From assembly GCA_002898295.1 (NCBI GenBank), contig BEHX01000011.1, forward strand, positions 1 to 64,000: a DNA stretch of 64,000 nt, given 5' to 3'. Source of the stretch: a bacterium HR21. GTDB lineage: Bacteria; Bacteroidota; Ignavibacteria; Kapaibacteriales; HRBIN21. Under the pieces are notes generated by a model, which worked only from the letters and a program-made list of their open reading frames with translations, searched no databases and was not told the origin of the DNA. This document shows, one piece after another, positions 56,601-64,000 of this stretch. Position 1 is the stretch's first letter; each line of letters opens with the position of its first letter. A program made the translations under genes and the position numbers.

Positions 56601-59600
56601 CGGACGAACAACGTGGAGCGGGTGCGGGTGACGGCGACAGGGCAGGTGGGGATTGGGACGGCGACGCCGGGGGCGCTGCTGCATGTGGCGGGAGATGTGC
56701 GAGTGGATGGCAACACGACGTTGGGGGATGCGGCGACGGACCAGGTGACCTTTACGGCGCGGGTCAACTCGGCGGTGATACCGGCGGTGGACAATGCGTA
56801 TGATTTCGGGGAGAACCTCACGCCGTTGCGGTGGCGCAGTGGGTATTTTGGGACATCGGTGGTGGTGGGGTCGAGTGTGAGCTTGCTGGGGGCGACGAAC
56901 GAGTTGGCGTACAGTGGTGGGGATGGGCTGATACGGGTTGCGGGGGCGAATGCGTTGCAGGTGTGGACCAACGGGGCGGAGCGGGTGCGGGTGACCGGGG
57001 GTGGGGTGGTGCAGATACAGAATCAGGCAGGGGGGACACCGACGACGGAGCTGCAGGTGTTGGCAGGCAACAGTGGGGCGGGTGCGACGCGGCTGCTTTT
57101 GCGGGCAGGCTTGGGGCAATCGGGGACGAATCTGTTTGAGTGGCAGGATGCCACGGGGACGCCCCTTGGGGTGATAGATGCGTCGGGCTTTGTGGGGATT
57201 GGGACCACGACGCCGCAAGTGCCTTTGCATGTGAAGAGCACGCCGTTTACGGCGACGTTTGAGGATGGGACGGTGCGCATAGGGACCATTGGGATAAGTG
57301 GGAGCACGTCGGGACCGGACCTTGTGGTGTGGGATGAGCCTGGGGCGACGCAGGTGGTGTTGCAGTTAGGGACGTCCCAGGCTGGGGCGAACCTTTTGGA
57401 GTGGCAGGATGCTGTGGGGACGGTGTTCGGTGGGGTCGATGATGCGGGGAACTTCTTTGTGAACACGAACACGACGTTGGGGGATGCGGCGGCGGACCAG
57501 GTGACGATCACTGCTGGGACGGTTGTGGCGGCGAACATACCGGGGGGGAGCACGGCGACCGATGTGGTGGTGCGCGCAGGTGGTGGGGCGTTACAGTATC
57601 GGGATGCCGGTGGGTTGATAGGCGGGTATGCCTGGTTGCTGACGGGCAACAGTGGGACGAACCCGGCGACAAACTTTTTGGGCACCACGGATGGGCAACC
57701 GTTGGTGATTCGGACGAACAACGTGGAGCGGGTGCGGGTGACGGCGGCGGGGCAGGTGGGGATTGGGACGCCGACGCCGGGGGCGACGTTGGATGTGGCG
57801 GGGACAGCGAACGTGAGTGGGAACACCAGTGTTGGGGGGAATCTGACGGTTGGGGGCAACACGACGTTGGGGGATGCGACGAGTGACAACGTGACCTTTA
57901 CGGCGCGGGTCAACTCGGCGGTGATACCGGCGGTGGACAATGCGTATGATTTCGGGGAGAACCTCACGCCGTTGCGGTGGCGCAGTGGGTATTTTGGGAC
58001 ATCGGTGGTGGTGGGGTCGAGTGTGAGCTTGCTGGGGGCGACGAACGAGTTGGCGTACAGTGGTGGGGATGGGCTGATACGGGTTGCGGGGGCGAATGCG
58101 TTGCAGGTGTGGACCAACGGGGCGGAGCGGGTGCGGGTGACGGCGGCGGGGGTAGTGCAGGTGCAGAATCAGGCAGGGGGGACACCGACGACGGAGCTGC
58201 AGGTGTTGGCGGGCAACAGTGGGGCGGGTGCGACGCGGGTGGTTATCCAGGCGGGGAATGCTCAGTCGGGGGTGAACCTGTTGGAGTGGCAGGATAACAC
58301 GGGGCAGCTCATTGGGGTGATTGACAACTCGGGCTTTGTGGGCATTGGGGTGAACAATGCCGGCTTTGGTGGGATTGCAGGGTACTTGCACGTATACAGC
58401 AACGCAGCGCAGCCGGCAGCGATCTTCGAGAACGGGGCGGTCGGAATCGGGACGAATGCACCGGACTTCGCCTCGACACTGCATATCTACGATGCCCGAC
58501 CAGCGGGACCAGGGACAGGAGCCACGCGGGTGGTGCTGCAGATGGGGGCTAACCAGGCAGGGGTGAACCTGTTGGAGTGGCAGGATAACACGGGGCAGCT
58601 CATTGGGGTGATTGACAACTCGGGCTTTGTGGGCATTGGGGTGAACAATGCCGGCTTTGGTGGGATTGCAGGGTACTTGCACGTATACAGCAACGCAGCG
58701 CAGCCGGCAGCGATCTTCGAGAACGGGGCGGTCGGAATCGGGACGAATGCACCGGACTTCGCCTCGACACTGCATATCTACGATGCCCGACCAGCGGGAC
58801 CAGGGACAGGAGCCACGCGGGTGGTGCTGCAGATGGGGGCTAACCAGGCAGGGGTGAACCTGTTGGAGTGGCAGGATAACACGGGGCAGCTCATTGGGGT
58901 GATTGACAACTCGGGCTTTGTGGGCATTGGGGTGAACAATGCCGGCTTTGGTGGGATTGCGGGGTACTTGCACGTATACAGCAACGCAGCGCAGCCGGCA
59001 GCGATTTTCGAGAACGGGGCGGTCGGGATCGGGACGAATGCACCGGACTTCGCCTCGACACTGCATATCTACGATGCCCGACCGGCAGGAGCCACGCGGG
59101 TGATTTTGCAGGCGGGCGCTGGGCAAGGGACGACGAACCTATTGGAGTGGCAGAACAGTTCGGGCACAGTGCTCGGGGTCGTCGATGGGGCAGGACGGGT
59201 CGGGATCGGGACGAACACCCCAGGGGCGAAGCTGCACGTGAAGGAGACAGCTCCTGGGGTCTCTCCCGTACGGCTTGGAGGAGTCCCAGCAGCAGCGGCT
59301 ACCGATGAGGTCCTCCGGATTGACGCCAGCGGGAATGTTACCAAAAGCAGTGCTGCTGCCGTTGTCTCGGCAGGTATCATCAAGGGAAGCTTCCCGATTA
59401 CAACGTCCGGCTCTTCCTTCACAATCTCCGTAGCGCCGGCGGATATCCAGTCTGGTGCAATCGTGACGGTAACCTTGGTTGGTCCCAGCAGTGGTACAAT
59501 CTACCCGCTAATGGTGACCAACATCAATGCGGCAGCCGACCAAATCACGGTGGAATCTTCTGCCGTGATCCCTGGTGGTAGTGGCTACGCTATCCACTAC

Positions 59601-59618
59601 ATCATCATCAATCCGTGA
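53700..59618 (+). CDS. Giant repetitive fibre/adhesin-like secreted protein (YadA-head-like + GIGT-P-LHV repeats)
   Basis: Signal peptide MRMMTLVLGVFLLSVWAAQGA; N-terminal YSGVALSAAGEPVPDGLHRMEFCLFESGG domain; NTFVGYQAGS/NVAVGATALS/NTALGSSTLT/NTAIGFGADV; many 'GIGTATPxxxLHV' repeats. Confidence 0.85.
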   Translation: MRMMTLVLGVFLLSVWAAQGAQEQQVPYSGVALSAAGEPVPDGLHRMEFCLFESGGTQPIWSEVHLVETRAGAYQVLLGSARPLRLAAGKQYWLEVFCDGHSLGRFAFPVVSSQEQKGVPGFRMAPIQDRTEAGKTAVMDGRGQLPVLGGVSPAMPLVVNTCAECTTTFWSLTGNAGTDPANNFLGTTDNQPLIIRTNNVNRVRITTGGQIEVLNSGQSVALGEAAGTAMDLTSPRQNTFVGYQAGSLTETGEKNVAVGATALSQNIDGTGNTALGSSTLTSVTSGNYNTAIGFGADVNGNLTNATAIGAYAFAASDNSVVIGSIAGVNGAPASANVGIGTTAPTHRLHVVSTADPLRIQGLQVDNTLDNALVIDPSGIVKIRSLAGLVGSTAWLLTGNTLSGGEVLGSLNAQPLVVVTNGTERLRVTATGGVGIGTNAPTAQVHIMSPSGGEVLKLQAVTGQSGSLLRWEDEFGNAWGVIDNSGLVGIGTATPVQKLHVVGNGAVSAVFVEGGVGVGTVNPLATLHVYDEGTLTPGTTQVLITAGASQVGSGVALLRWEDNGSNVLGVIDEVGQVGIGTAAPARRLHVVGPGGGISPVRLEQVPVAADDDVLTVNSGGDVRKRSLSGAISGMAWLLGGNTLTSEQALGTLSGHDLPIYTAGSERMRITTSGNVGIGTASPGERLDVAGNVRFSGALMPAGMPGAGGQVLVSQGAGTAPVWSNDMYWDQGTQRLGIGTATPTAKLDVRGGIYAQHPTGGDVLTLQAVVGQTGALLTWVDETGTPWGVIDNGGLVGIGTTTPVQKLHVVGNGAVSAVFVEGGVGVGTVNPLATLHVYDEGTLTPGTTQVLITAGASQVGSGVALLRWEDNGSNVLGVIDEVGQVGIGTAAPARRLHVEGDGTAPPARVTNLTTGAATDNVVVVDAAGDLKQIGAGALIGAHAWLLTGNGGTDPATNFLGTTDGQPLVIRTNNVERVRVTATGQVGIGTATPGALLHVAGDVRVDGNTTLGDAATDQVTFTARVNSAVIPAVDNAYDFGENLTPLRWRSGYFGTSVVVGSSVSLLGATNELAYSGGDGLIRVAGANALQVWTNGAERVRVTGGGVVQIQNQAGGTPTTELQVLAGNSGAGATRLLLRAGLGQSGTNLFEWQDATGTPLGVIDASGFVGIGTTTPQVPLHVKSTPFTATFEDGTVRIGTIGISGSTSGPDLVVWDEPGATQVVLQLGTSQAGANLLEWQDAVGTVFGGVDDAGNFFVNTNTTLGDAAADQVTITAGTVVAANIPGGSTATDVVVRAGGGALQYRDAGGLIGGYAWLLTGNSGTNPATNFLGTTDGQPLVIRTNNVERVRVTAAGQVGIGTPTPGATLDVAGTANVSGNTSVGGNLTVGGNTTLGDATSDNVTFTARVNSAVIPAVDNAYDFGENLTPLRWRSGYFGTSVVVGSSVSLLGATNELAYSGGDGLIRVAGANALQVWTNGAERVRVTAAGVVQVQNQAGGTPTTELQVLAGNSGAGATRVVIQAGNAQSGVNLLEWQDNTGQLIGVIDNSGFVGIGVNNAGFGGIAGYLHVYSNAAQPAAIFENGAVGIGTNAPDFASTLHIYDARPAGPGTGATRVVLQMGANQAGVNLLEWQDNTGQLIGVIDNSGFVGIGVNNAGFGGIAGYLHVYSNAAQPAAIFENGAVGIGTNAPDFASTLHIYDARPAGPGTGATRVVLQMGANQAGVNLLEWQDNTGQLIGVIDNSGFVGIGVNNAGFGGIAGYLHVYSNAAQPAAIFENGAVGIGTNAPDFASTLHIYDARPAGATRVILQAGAGQGTTNLLEWQNSSGTVLGVVDGAGRVGIGTNTPGAKLHVKETAPGVSPVRLGGVPAAAATDEVLRIDASGNVTKSSAAAVVSAGIIKGSFPITTSGSSFTISVAPADIQSGAIVTVTLVGPSSGTIYPLMVTNINAAADQITVESSAVIPGGSGYAIHYIIINP
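55188..55467 (+). repeat. Direct repeat R3 copy 1 (about 280 bp; partner 56109-56388, offset 921 bp)
   Basis: aagctgcacgtagttggcaatggggcggtatcggcggtgtttgtcgag... through ...aaggcggttgcacgtgg; near-identical to the partner. Confidence 0.85.
56109..56388 (+). repeat. Direct repeat R3 copy 2
   Basis: See 55188-55467; same sequence at offset +921 bp (307 codons). Confidence 0.85.
56745..56995 (+). repeat. Direct repeat R2 copy 1 (partner 57891-58141, offset 1146 bp)
   Basis: gtgacctttacggcgcgggtcaactcggcggtgataccggcggtggac...; encodes VTFTARVNSAVIPAVDNAYDFGENLTPLRWRSGYFGTSVVVGSSVSLLGATNELAYSGGDGLIRVAGANALQVWTNGAERVRVT in both copies. Confidence 0.88.
57891..58141 (+). repeat. Direct repeat R2 copy 2
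   Basis: See 56745-56995; offset +1146 bp (382 codons). Confidence 0.88.
58271..59100 (+). repeat. Tandem array, period 291 bp (97 aa), about three units
   Basis: ggtgaacctgttggagtggcaggataac recurs at 58271, 58562 and 58853 (291-bp steps). First two units appear identical; the third has scattered substitutions and a short deletion near 59085. Confidence 0.92.
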
Positions 59619-59652
59619 GCAAGTCCCACGAGGTTTCGGTGAGGGAGCAGAT

Positions 59653-62600
59653 ATGAAGCGGCTCGCGACGGTTCTGGTAGCAGTGCTCGCAACGCAGGTG
59701 GCACTCTACGCCCAAGGTTTGGGTGCCAGCCAGCTCATCCTAACGAATCCCAGCGGTGGGGGGATCATCCTCCAACCCGATCCGGCTGCGACCTCGCTCC
59801 GGCCGCTGGTGGTGACGCCACCGCCAGCTCCGGGATTCCAGCTGGTCTACACCCCCAGCGGGTGGCTGCAGAATCGGCTGGTAAAATGGACCAGTAGCTC
59901 CGTCCCCTCTCTTGGGAACTCCCTCATCTACGATGACGGGACGAATATCGGGATTGGGACGCCGACGCCGGGGGCGCTGCTGCATGTGGCGGGAGATGTG
60001 CGAGTGGATGGCAACACGACGTTGGGGGATGCGGCGACGGACCAGGTGACCTTTACGGCGCGGGTCAACTCGGCGGTGATACCGGCGGTGGACAATGCGT
60101 ACGACCTGGGCAGCAGCAGCCGGCGGTGGCGGGATGGGTGGTTCAGTGGGACGGTGACGGGGCAGAATGTGACGGTGACGGGGCTGACGGCGGGGTCGGT
60201 GGTGTTTGCCGGCAGCGGTGGGGCGTTGAGCCAGGACAATGCGAACTTGTTCTGGGATGATGGGAACAACCGGCTGGGCATTGGGACGAATGCGCCGGCG
60301 ACGACACTGCATGTGGCGGGGGCAGCGACGATCACGGGTGCGGCTTCCGTTGGCGGGAATCTGAGCGTTGTGGGGAGTGCGACGATTGGGACGGGGTTGA
60401 CTGTGTCCGGTGGCGGGGCAGCGATTACGGGGAATGTGTCGGTGACGGGCAACATAACGGCGACGGGGGATCTGACGGTGGAGGGGAACACGACGTTGGG
60501 GAATGCGGCGGCGGACCAGGTGACGATTGTAGCAGGGACGGTGACGGCGGCGAATTTGCCGGCGGTGTTGGCTGGGGATGACTTTGTGATACGGGATGGG
60601 GGGCAGTTGAAGGTACGCACGATTTCCAACATTGTGACTGGGACGGGGACGGCGAACCGGTTGGTACGGTGGACGGGTACGAGCACGATTGGGGATGGGA
60701 GCCTGGATGACAATGGGTCAGGGACGCTGAGCCGTGCGGGGAACATAGCGATCAATCCGGGGGCGGGTAACACATTGTCGACCAATGGGAACTTCAGTGC
60801 GGCGGGGACGGGGACGTTTGGCGGGCAGCTGACGGTTAGCAGTGGCGGGGCAGCGATTACGGGCAATAGCACGGTGAGCGGGACGCTTGGGGTCAGCAGT
60901 GATGTGAGCGTTGGGGGGAATTTGACGGCGACGGGCAACGGGAGCATAGGGGGGAGTTTGAGCGTGACAGGGACGGGTCAGTTTGGCAACACGCTGACGG
61001 TCAGCAGTGGCGGGGCAGCGATTACGGGGAATGTGTCGGTGACGGGCAACCTCTCGGCGACGGGCAACGGGAGCATAGGGGGGAGTTTGAGCGTGACAGG
61101 CAACGGGAGCATAGGGGGAGATTTGGCAGTCAACGGGAATACGACGTTGGGTGCTGGGGCAGGGAACAGTGTGACGATCACCGCTGGGACGGTGACGGCG
61201 GCGAATTTGCCGACGGGGACGAGCGATGACTTTATTGTGCGGGATGGGAGCAATGCGCTGCGGGTACGCACGATTTCCAACATTGTGACTGGGACGGGGA
61301 CGGCGAACCGGTTGGTACGGTGGACGAGTGCGAGCACGATTGGGGATGGGAGCCTGAGTGATGATGGGTCAGGGACGTTGAGCCGTGCGGGGAACATAGC
61401 GATCAATCCGGGGGCAGGCAACACATTGTCGACCAATGGGAACTTCAGGGTGGATGGGAATACGACGTTGGGGGATGCCGCAAGCGATAACGTGACGTTC
61501 ACGGCGCGGGTCAGCTCGGCGATTGTTCCTTCGACTGATGCGACCTACGACTTAGGGTCGAGCACGTTGCGGTGGGCGAACATTTACGGTGGGGATTTTC
61601 TTGGGGACAATTTGGTGCTGGGTGGCAATGCGAACATCAACACGAATGCCACGGTTGGGGAGGTGCTGCAGGTAGGCAATGGGACGAATCCGAGTGCGAT
61701 GGTGCAGGTGCTGGCGAACCGTACGGGGGCGGCGGTGACGATTTCGAATGTGAACGCAGGGGGCTGGGCGATTGATGCCGGAGGGCATGTGCTGCCGACG
61801 ACAGACAATGCGTACGACCTGGGCAGCAGCAGCCGGCGGTGGCGGGATGGGTGGTTCAGTGGGACGGTGACGGGGCAGAATGTGACGGTGACGGGGCTGA
61901 CGGCGGGGTCGGTGGTGTTTGCCGGCAGCGGTGGGGCGTTGAGCCAGGACAATGCGAACTTGTTCTGGGATGATGGGAACAACCGGCTGGGCATTGGGAC
62001 GAATGCGCCGGCGACGACACTGCATGTGGCGGGGGCAGCGACGATCACGGGTGCGGCTTCCGTTGGCGGGAATCTGAGCGTTGTGGGGAGTGCGACGATT
62101 GGGACGGGGTTGACTGTGTCCGGTGGCGGGGCAGCGATTACGGGGAATGTGTCGGTGACGGGCAACATAACGGCGACGGGGGATCTGACGGTGGAGGGGA
62201 ACACGACGTTGGGGAATGCGGCGGCGGACCAGGTGACGATTGTAGCAGGGACGGTGACGGCGGCGAATTTGCCGGCGGTGTTGGCTGGGGATGACTTTGT
62301 GATACGGGATGGGGGGCAGTTGAAGGTACGCACGATTTCCAACATTGTGACTGGGACGGGGACGGCGAACCGGTTGGTACGGTGGACGGGTACGAGCACG
62401 ATTGGGGATGGGAGCCTGGATGACAATGGGTCAGGGACGCTGAGCCGTGCGGGGAACATAGCGATCAATCCGGGGGCGGGTAACACATTGTCGACCAATG
62501 GGAACTTCAGTGCGGCGGGGACGGGGACGTTTGGCGGGCAGCTGACGGTTAGCAGTGGCGGGGCAGCGATTACGGGCAATAGCACGGTGAGCGGGACGCT

Positions 62601-64000
62601 TGGGGTCAGCAGTGATGTGAGCGTTGGGGGGAATTTGACGGCGACGGGCAACGGGAGCATAGGGGGGAGTTTGAGCGTGACAGGGACGGGTCAGTTTGGC
62701 AACACGCTGACGGTCAGCAGTGGCGGGGCAGCGATTACGGGGAATGTGTCGGTGACGGGCAACCTCTCGGCGACGGGCAACGGGAGCATAGGGGGGAGTT
62801 TGAGCGTGACAGGCAACGGGAGCATAGGGGGAGATTTGGCAGTCAACGGGAATACGACGTTGGGTGCTGGGGCAGGGAACAGTGTGACGATCACCGCTGG
62901 GACGGTGACGGCGGCGAATTTGCCGACGGGGACGAGCGATGACTTTATTGTGCGGGATGGGAGCAATGCGCTGCGGGTACGCACGATTTCCAACATTGTG
63001 ACTGGGACGGGGACGGCGAACCGGTTGGTACGGTGGACGAGTGCGAGCACGATTGGGGATGGGAGCCTGAGTGATGATGGGTCAGGGACGTTGAGCCGTG
63101 CGGGGAACATAGCGATCAATCCGGGGGCAGGCAACACATTGTCGACCAATGGGAACTTCAGGGTGGATGGGAATACGACGTTGGGGGATGCCGCAAGCGA
63201 TAACGTGACGTTCACGGCGCGGGTCAGCTCGGCGATTGTTCCTTCGACTGATGCGACCTACGACTTAGGGTCGAGCACGTTGCGGTGGGCGAACATTTAC
63301 GGTGGGGATTTTCTTGGGGACAATTTGGTGCTGGGTGGCAATGCGAACATCAACACGAATGCCACGGTTGGGGAGGTGCTGCAGGTAGGCAATGGGACGA
63401 ATCCGAGTGCGATGGTGCAGGTGCTGGCGAACCGTACGGGGGCGGCGGTGACGATTTCGAATGTGAACGCAGGGGGCTGGGCGATTGATGCCGGAGGGCA
63501 TGTGCTGCCGACGACAGACAATGCGTATGACTTAGGGTCGAGCACGTTGCGGTGGGCGAACATTTACGGTGGGGATTTTCTTGGGGACAATTTGGTGCTG
63601 GGTGGCAATGCGAACATCAACACGAGTGCCACGGTTGGGGAGGTGCTGCAGGTAGGCAATGGGACGAATGCGAATGCGACGGTACAGGTGCTGGCGAACC
63701 GTACGGGAGAAGCGGTCTTCGTGAGTAACTCGGGGAATGGACCGGGAATCGTCATTGATAACTCGGGGGCGACGACCCCAGGGCGTGCCCTGGAGGTGGC
63801 AAACGGAGGCGGCGGGGTGAAGTTCTCGTACGGTACGGTGAATGTCGTCACGGACGCAGCAACGATTCCAGACAACCTGACGGTGGTGCAGGTGAATGGC
63901 GATGCCAATACTACCAACGATGCGATCACCCTGCCTACCGGGGCAGTGAATGGGCAAATCCTCTACGTGCGGTATGTGAGTAATGGTGCTAATGCCGTGT
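59653..64000 (+). CDS. Second giant fibre/adhesin-like repetitive protein (3' end beyond window)
   Basis: MKRLATVLVAVLATQVALYAQGLGASQLILTNPSGGG signal peptide, then GIGTPTPGALLHVAGDVRVDGNTTLGDAATDQVTFTARV...; segments translated in this frame carry no stop, and the ORF track reports no terminated ORF in it. Confidence 0.85.
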   Translation, partial: MKRLATVLVAVLATQVALYAQGLGASQLILTNPSGGGIILQPDPAATSLRPLVVTPPPAPGFQLVYTPSGWLQNRLVKWTSSSVPSLGNSLIYDDGTNIGIGTPTPGALLHVAGDVRVDGNTTLGDAATDQVTFTARVNSAVIPAVDNAYDLGSSSRRWRDGWFSGTVTGQNVTVTGLTAGSVVFAGSGGALSQDNANLFWDDGNNRLGIGTNAPATTLHVAGAATITGAASVGGNLSVVGSATIGTGLTVSGGGAAITGNVSVTGNITATGDLTVEGNTTLGNAAADQVTIVAGTVTAANLPAVLAGDDFVIRDGGQLKVRTISNIVTGTGTANRLVRWTGTSTIGDGSLDDNGSGTLSRAGNIAINPGAGNTLSTNGNFSAAGTGTFGGQLTVSSGGAAITGNSTVSGTLGVSSDVSVGGNLTATGNGSIGGSLSVTGTGQFGNTLTVSSGGAAITGNVSVTGNLSATGNGSIGGSLSVTGNGSIGGDLAVNGNTTLGAGAGNSVTITAGTVTAANLPTGTSDDFIVRDGSNALRVRTISNIVTGTGTANRLVRWTSASTIGDGSLSDDGSGTLSRAGNIAINPGAGNTLSTNGNFRVDGNTTLGDAASDNVTFTARVSSAIVPSTDATYDLGSSTLRWANIYGGDFLGDNLVLGGNANINTNATVGEVLQVGNGTNPSAMVQVLANRTGAAVTISNVNAGGWAIDAGGHVLPTTDNAYDLGSSSRRWRDGWFSGTVTGQNVTVTGLTAGSVVFAGSGGALSQDNANLFWDDGNNRLGIGTNAPATTLHVAGAATITGAASVGGNLSVVGSATIGTGLTVSGGGAAITGNVSVTGNITATGDLTVEGNTTLGNAAADQVTIVAGTVTAANLPAVLAGDDFVIRDGGQLKVRTISNIVTGTGTANRLVRWTGTSTIGDGSLDDNGSGTLSRAGNIAINPGAGNTLSTNGNFSAAGTGTFGGQLTVSSGGAAITGNSTVSGTLGVSSDVSVGGNLTATGNGSIGGSLSVTGTGQFGNTLTVSSGGAAITGNVSVTGNLSATGNGSIGGSLSVTGNGSIGGDLAVNGNTTLGAGAGNSVTITAGTVTAANLPTGTSDDFIVRDGSNALRVRTISNIVTGTGTANRLVRWTSASTIGDGSLSDDGSGTLSRAGNIAINPGAGNTLSTNGNFRVDGNTTLGDAASDNVTFTARVSSAIVPSTDATYDLGSSTLRWANIYGGDFLGDNLVLGGNANINTNATVGEVLQVGNGTNPSAMVQVLANRTGAAVTISNVNAGGWAIDAGGHVLPTTDNAYDLGSSTLRWANIYGGDFLGDNLVLGGNANINTSATVGEVLQVGNGTNANATVQVLANRTGEAVFVSNSGNGPGIVIDNSGATTPGRALEVANGGGGVKFSYGTVNVVTDAATIPDNLTVVQVNGDANTTNDAITLPTGAVNGQILYVRYVSNGANAV
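60091..61803 (+). repeat. Tandem duplication unit 1 (1713 bp, 571 codons)
   Basis: gacaatgcgtacgacctgggcagcagcagccggcgg at 60091 and 61804. Antisense ORFs recur with identical translations at +1713 (60978..61502 vs 62691..63215; 60947 vs 62660 starts). Confidence 0.93.
61804..63527 (+). repeat. Tandem duplication unit 2 (1713 bp, plus start of a partial third unit)
   Basis: Same sequence at +1713; gacaatgcgta recurs at 63517, then diverges to tgacttagggtcgagcacg (a second copy of an internal sub-repeat). Confidence 0.93.

Noticed and set aside
58271-59100. Possible CRISPR array (regular direct repeats)
   Set aside because: Period is 291 bp, continuous and in-frame coding, with no short repeat/spacer structure and no cas genes.
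57023-59126. Long antisense ORFs in the fibre genes (e.g. 57591..59126 -, 57023..58117 -, 61584..62660 -, 59928..60947 -)
   Set aside because: Shadows of G-ending sense codons: stop-free antisense frames of low-complexity Pro/Arg/Val/Pro-Ala composition that recur with each repeat. The sense ORFs have signal peptides and recognisable domains.
53700-64000. Diversity-generating retroelement (variable repeat in a fibre gene)
   Set aside because: No reverse transcriptase, Avd or template repeat with A-specific substitutions was found in the window. The repeats look like duplication/conversion, not adenine mutagenesis. The sequence downstream of 64 kb could change this.
53700-64000. Prophage tail-fibre locus
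   Set aside because: GIGT-LHV repeats occur in phage fibres, but both genes carry signal peptides and no capsid, terminase, integrase or lysis genes flank them.

Overview
The window looks like one contiguous, high-GC chromosomal segment from a Bacteroidota/Chlorobi-type (FCB) bacterium. Support for this placement: two large proteins with T9SS-like C-termini, recurrent TAnnTTTG promoter-like boxes, and the DUF2795, DUF3098 and DUF3467 small-protein families. Left part (minus strand): a chemotaxis/flagellar block (response regulator, csrA, fliW, motB and flgB-flgC-orf-fliE-fliF-fliG-fliH-fliI-fliJ-motE-like), interrupted by a BNR/sortilin-repeat secreted protein, hflX and a glycogen phosphorylase. 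Middle: housekeeping and envelope genes (ssb, MCE/MlaD, O-methyltransferase, vWA-OmpA, ddl, BamA-like, M16 peptidase, PASTA protein, Rieske, queG, trxB, ROK kinase, feoAB, tRNA-Lys, ALDH/RidA, a giant Gly-rich T9SS protein, LptE-like, GT2, FAH, NhaD, TPR, GH57). It ends in a HAD-UbiA / DprE1-like / DprE2-like operon. Right end (53.7-64 kb): two adjacent giant fibre/adhesin-like genes built from 'GIGT-x-P-x-LHV' repeats. They contain a near-perfect 1713-bp tandem duplication, a 291-bp tandem array, cassettes shared between the two genes, and abrupt synonymous-codon shifts at the repeat-block boundaries. I consider this pair the most unusual system in the window. No CRISPR array, transposase, integrase or reverse transcriptase was recognised. 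All family assignments are by reading the translations; no searches were run.
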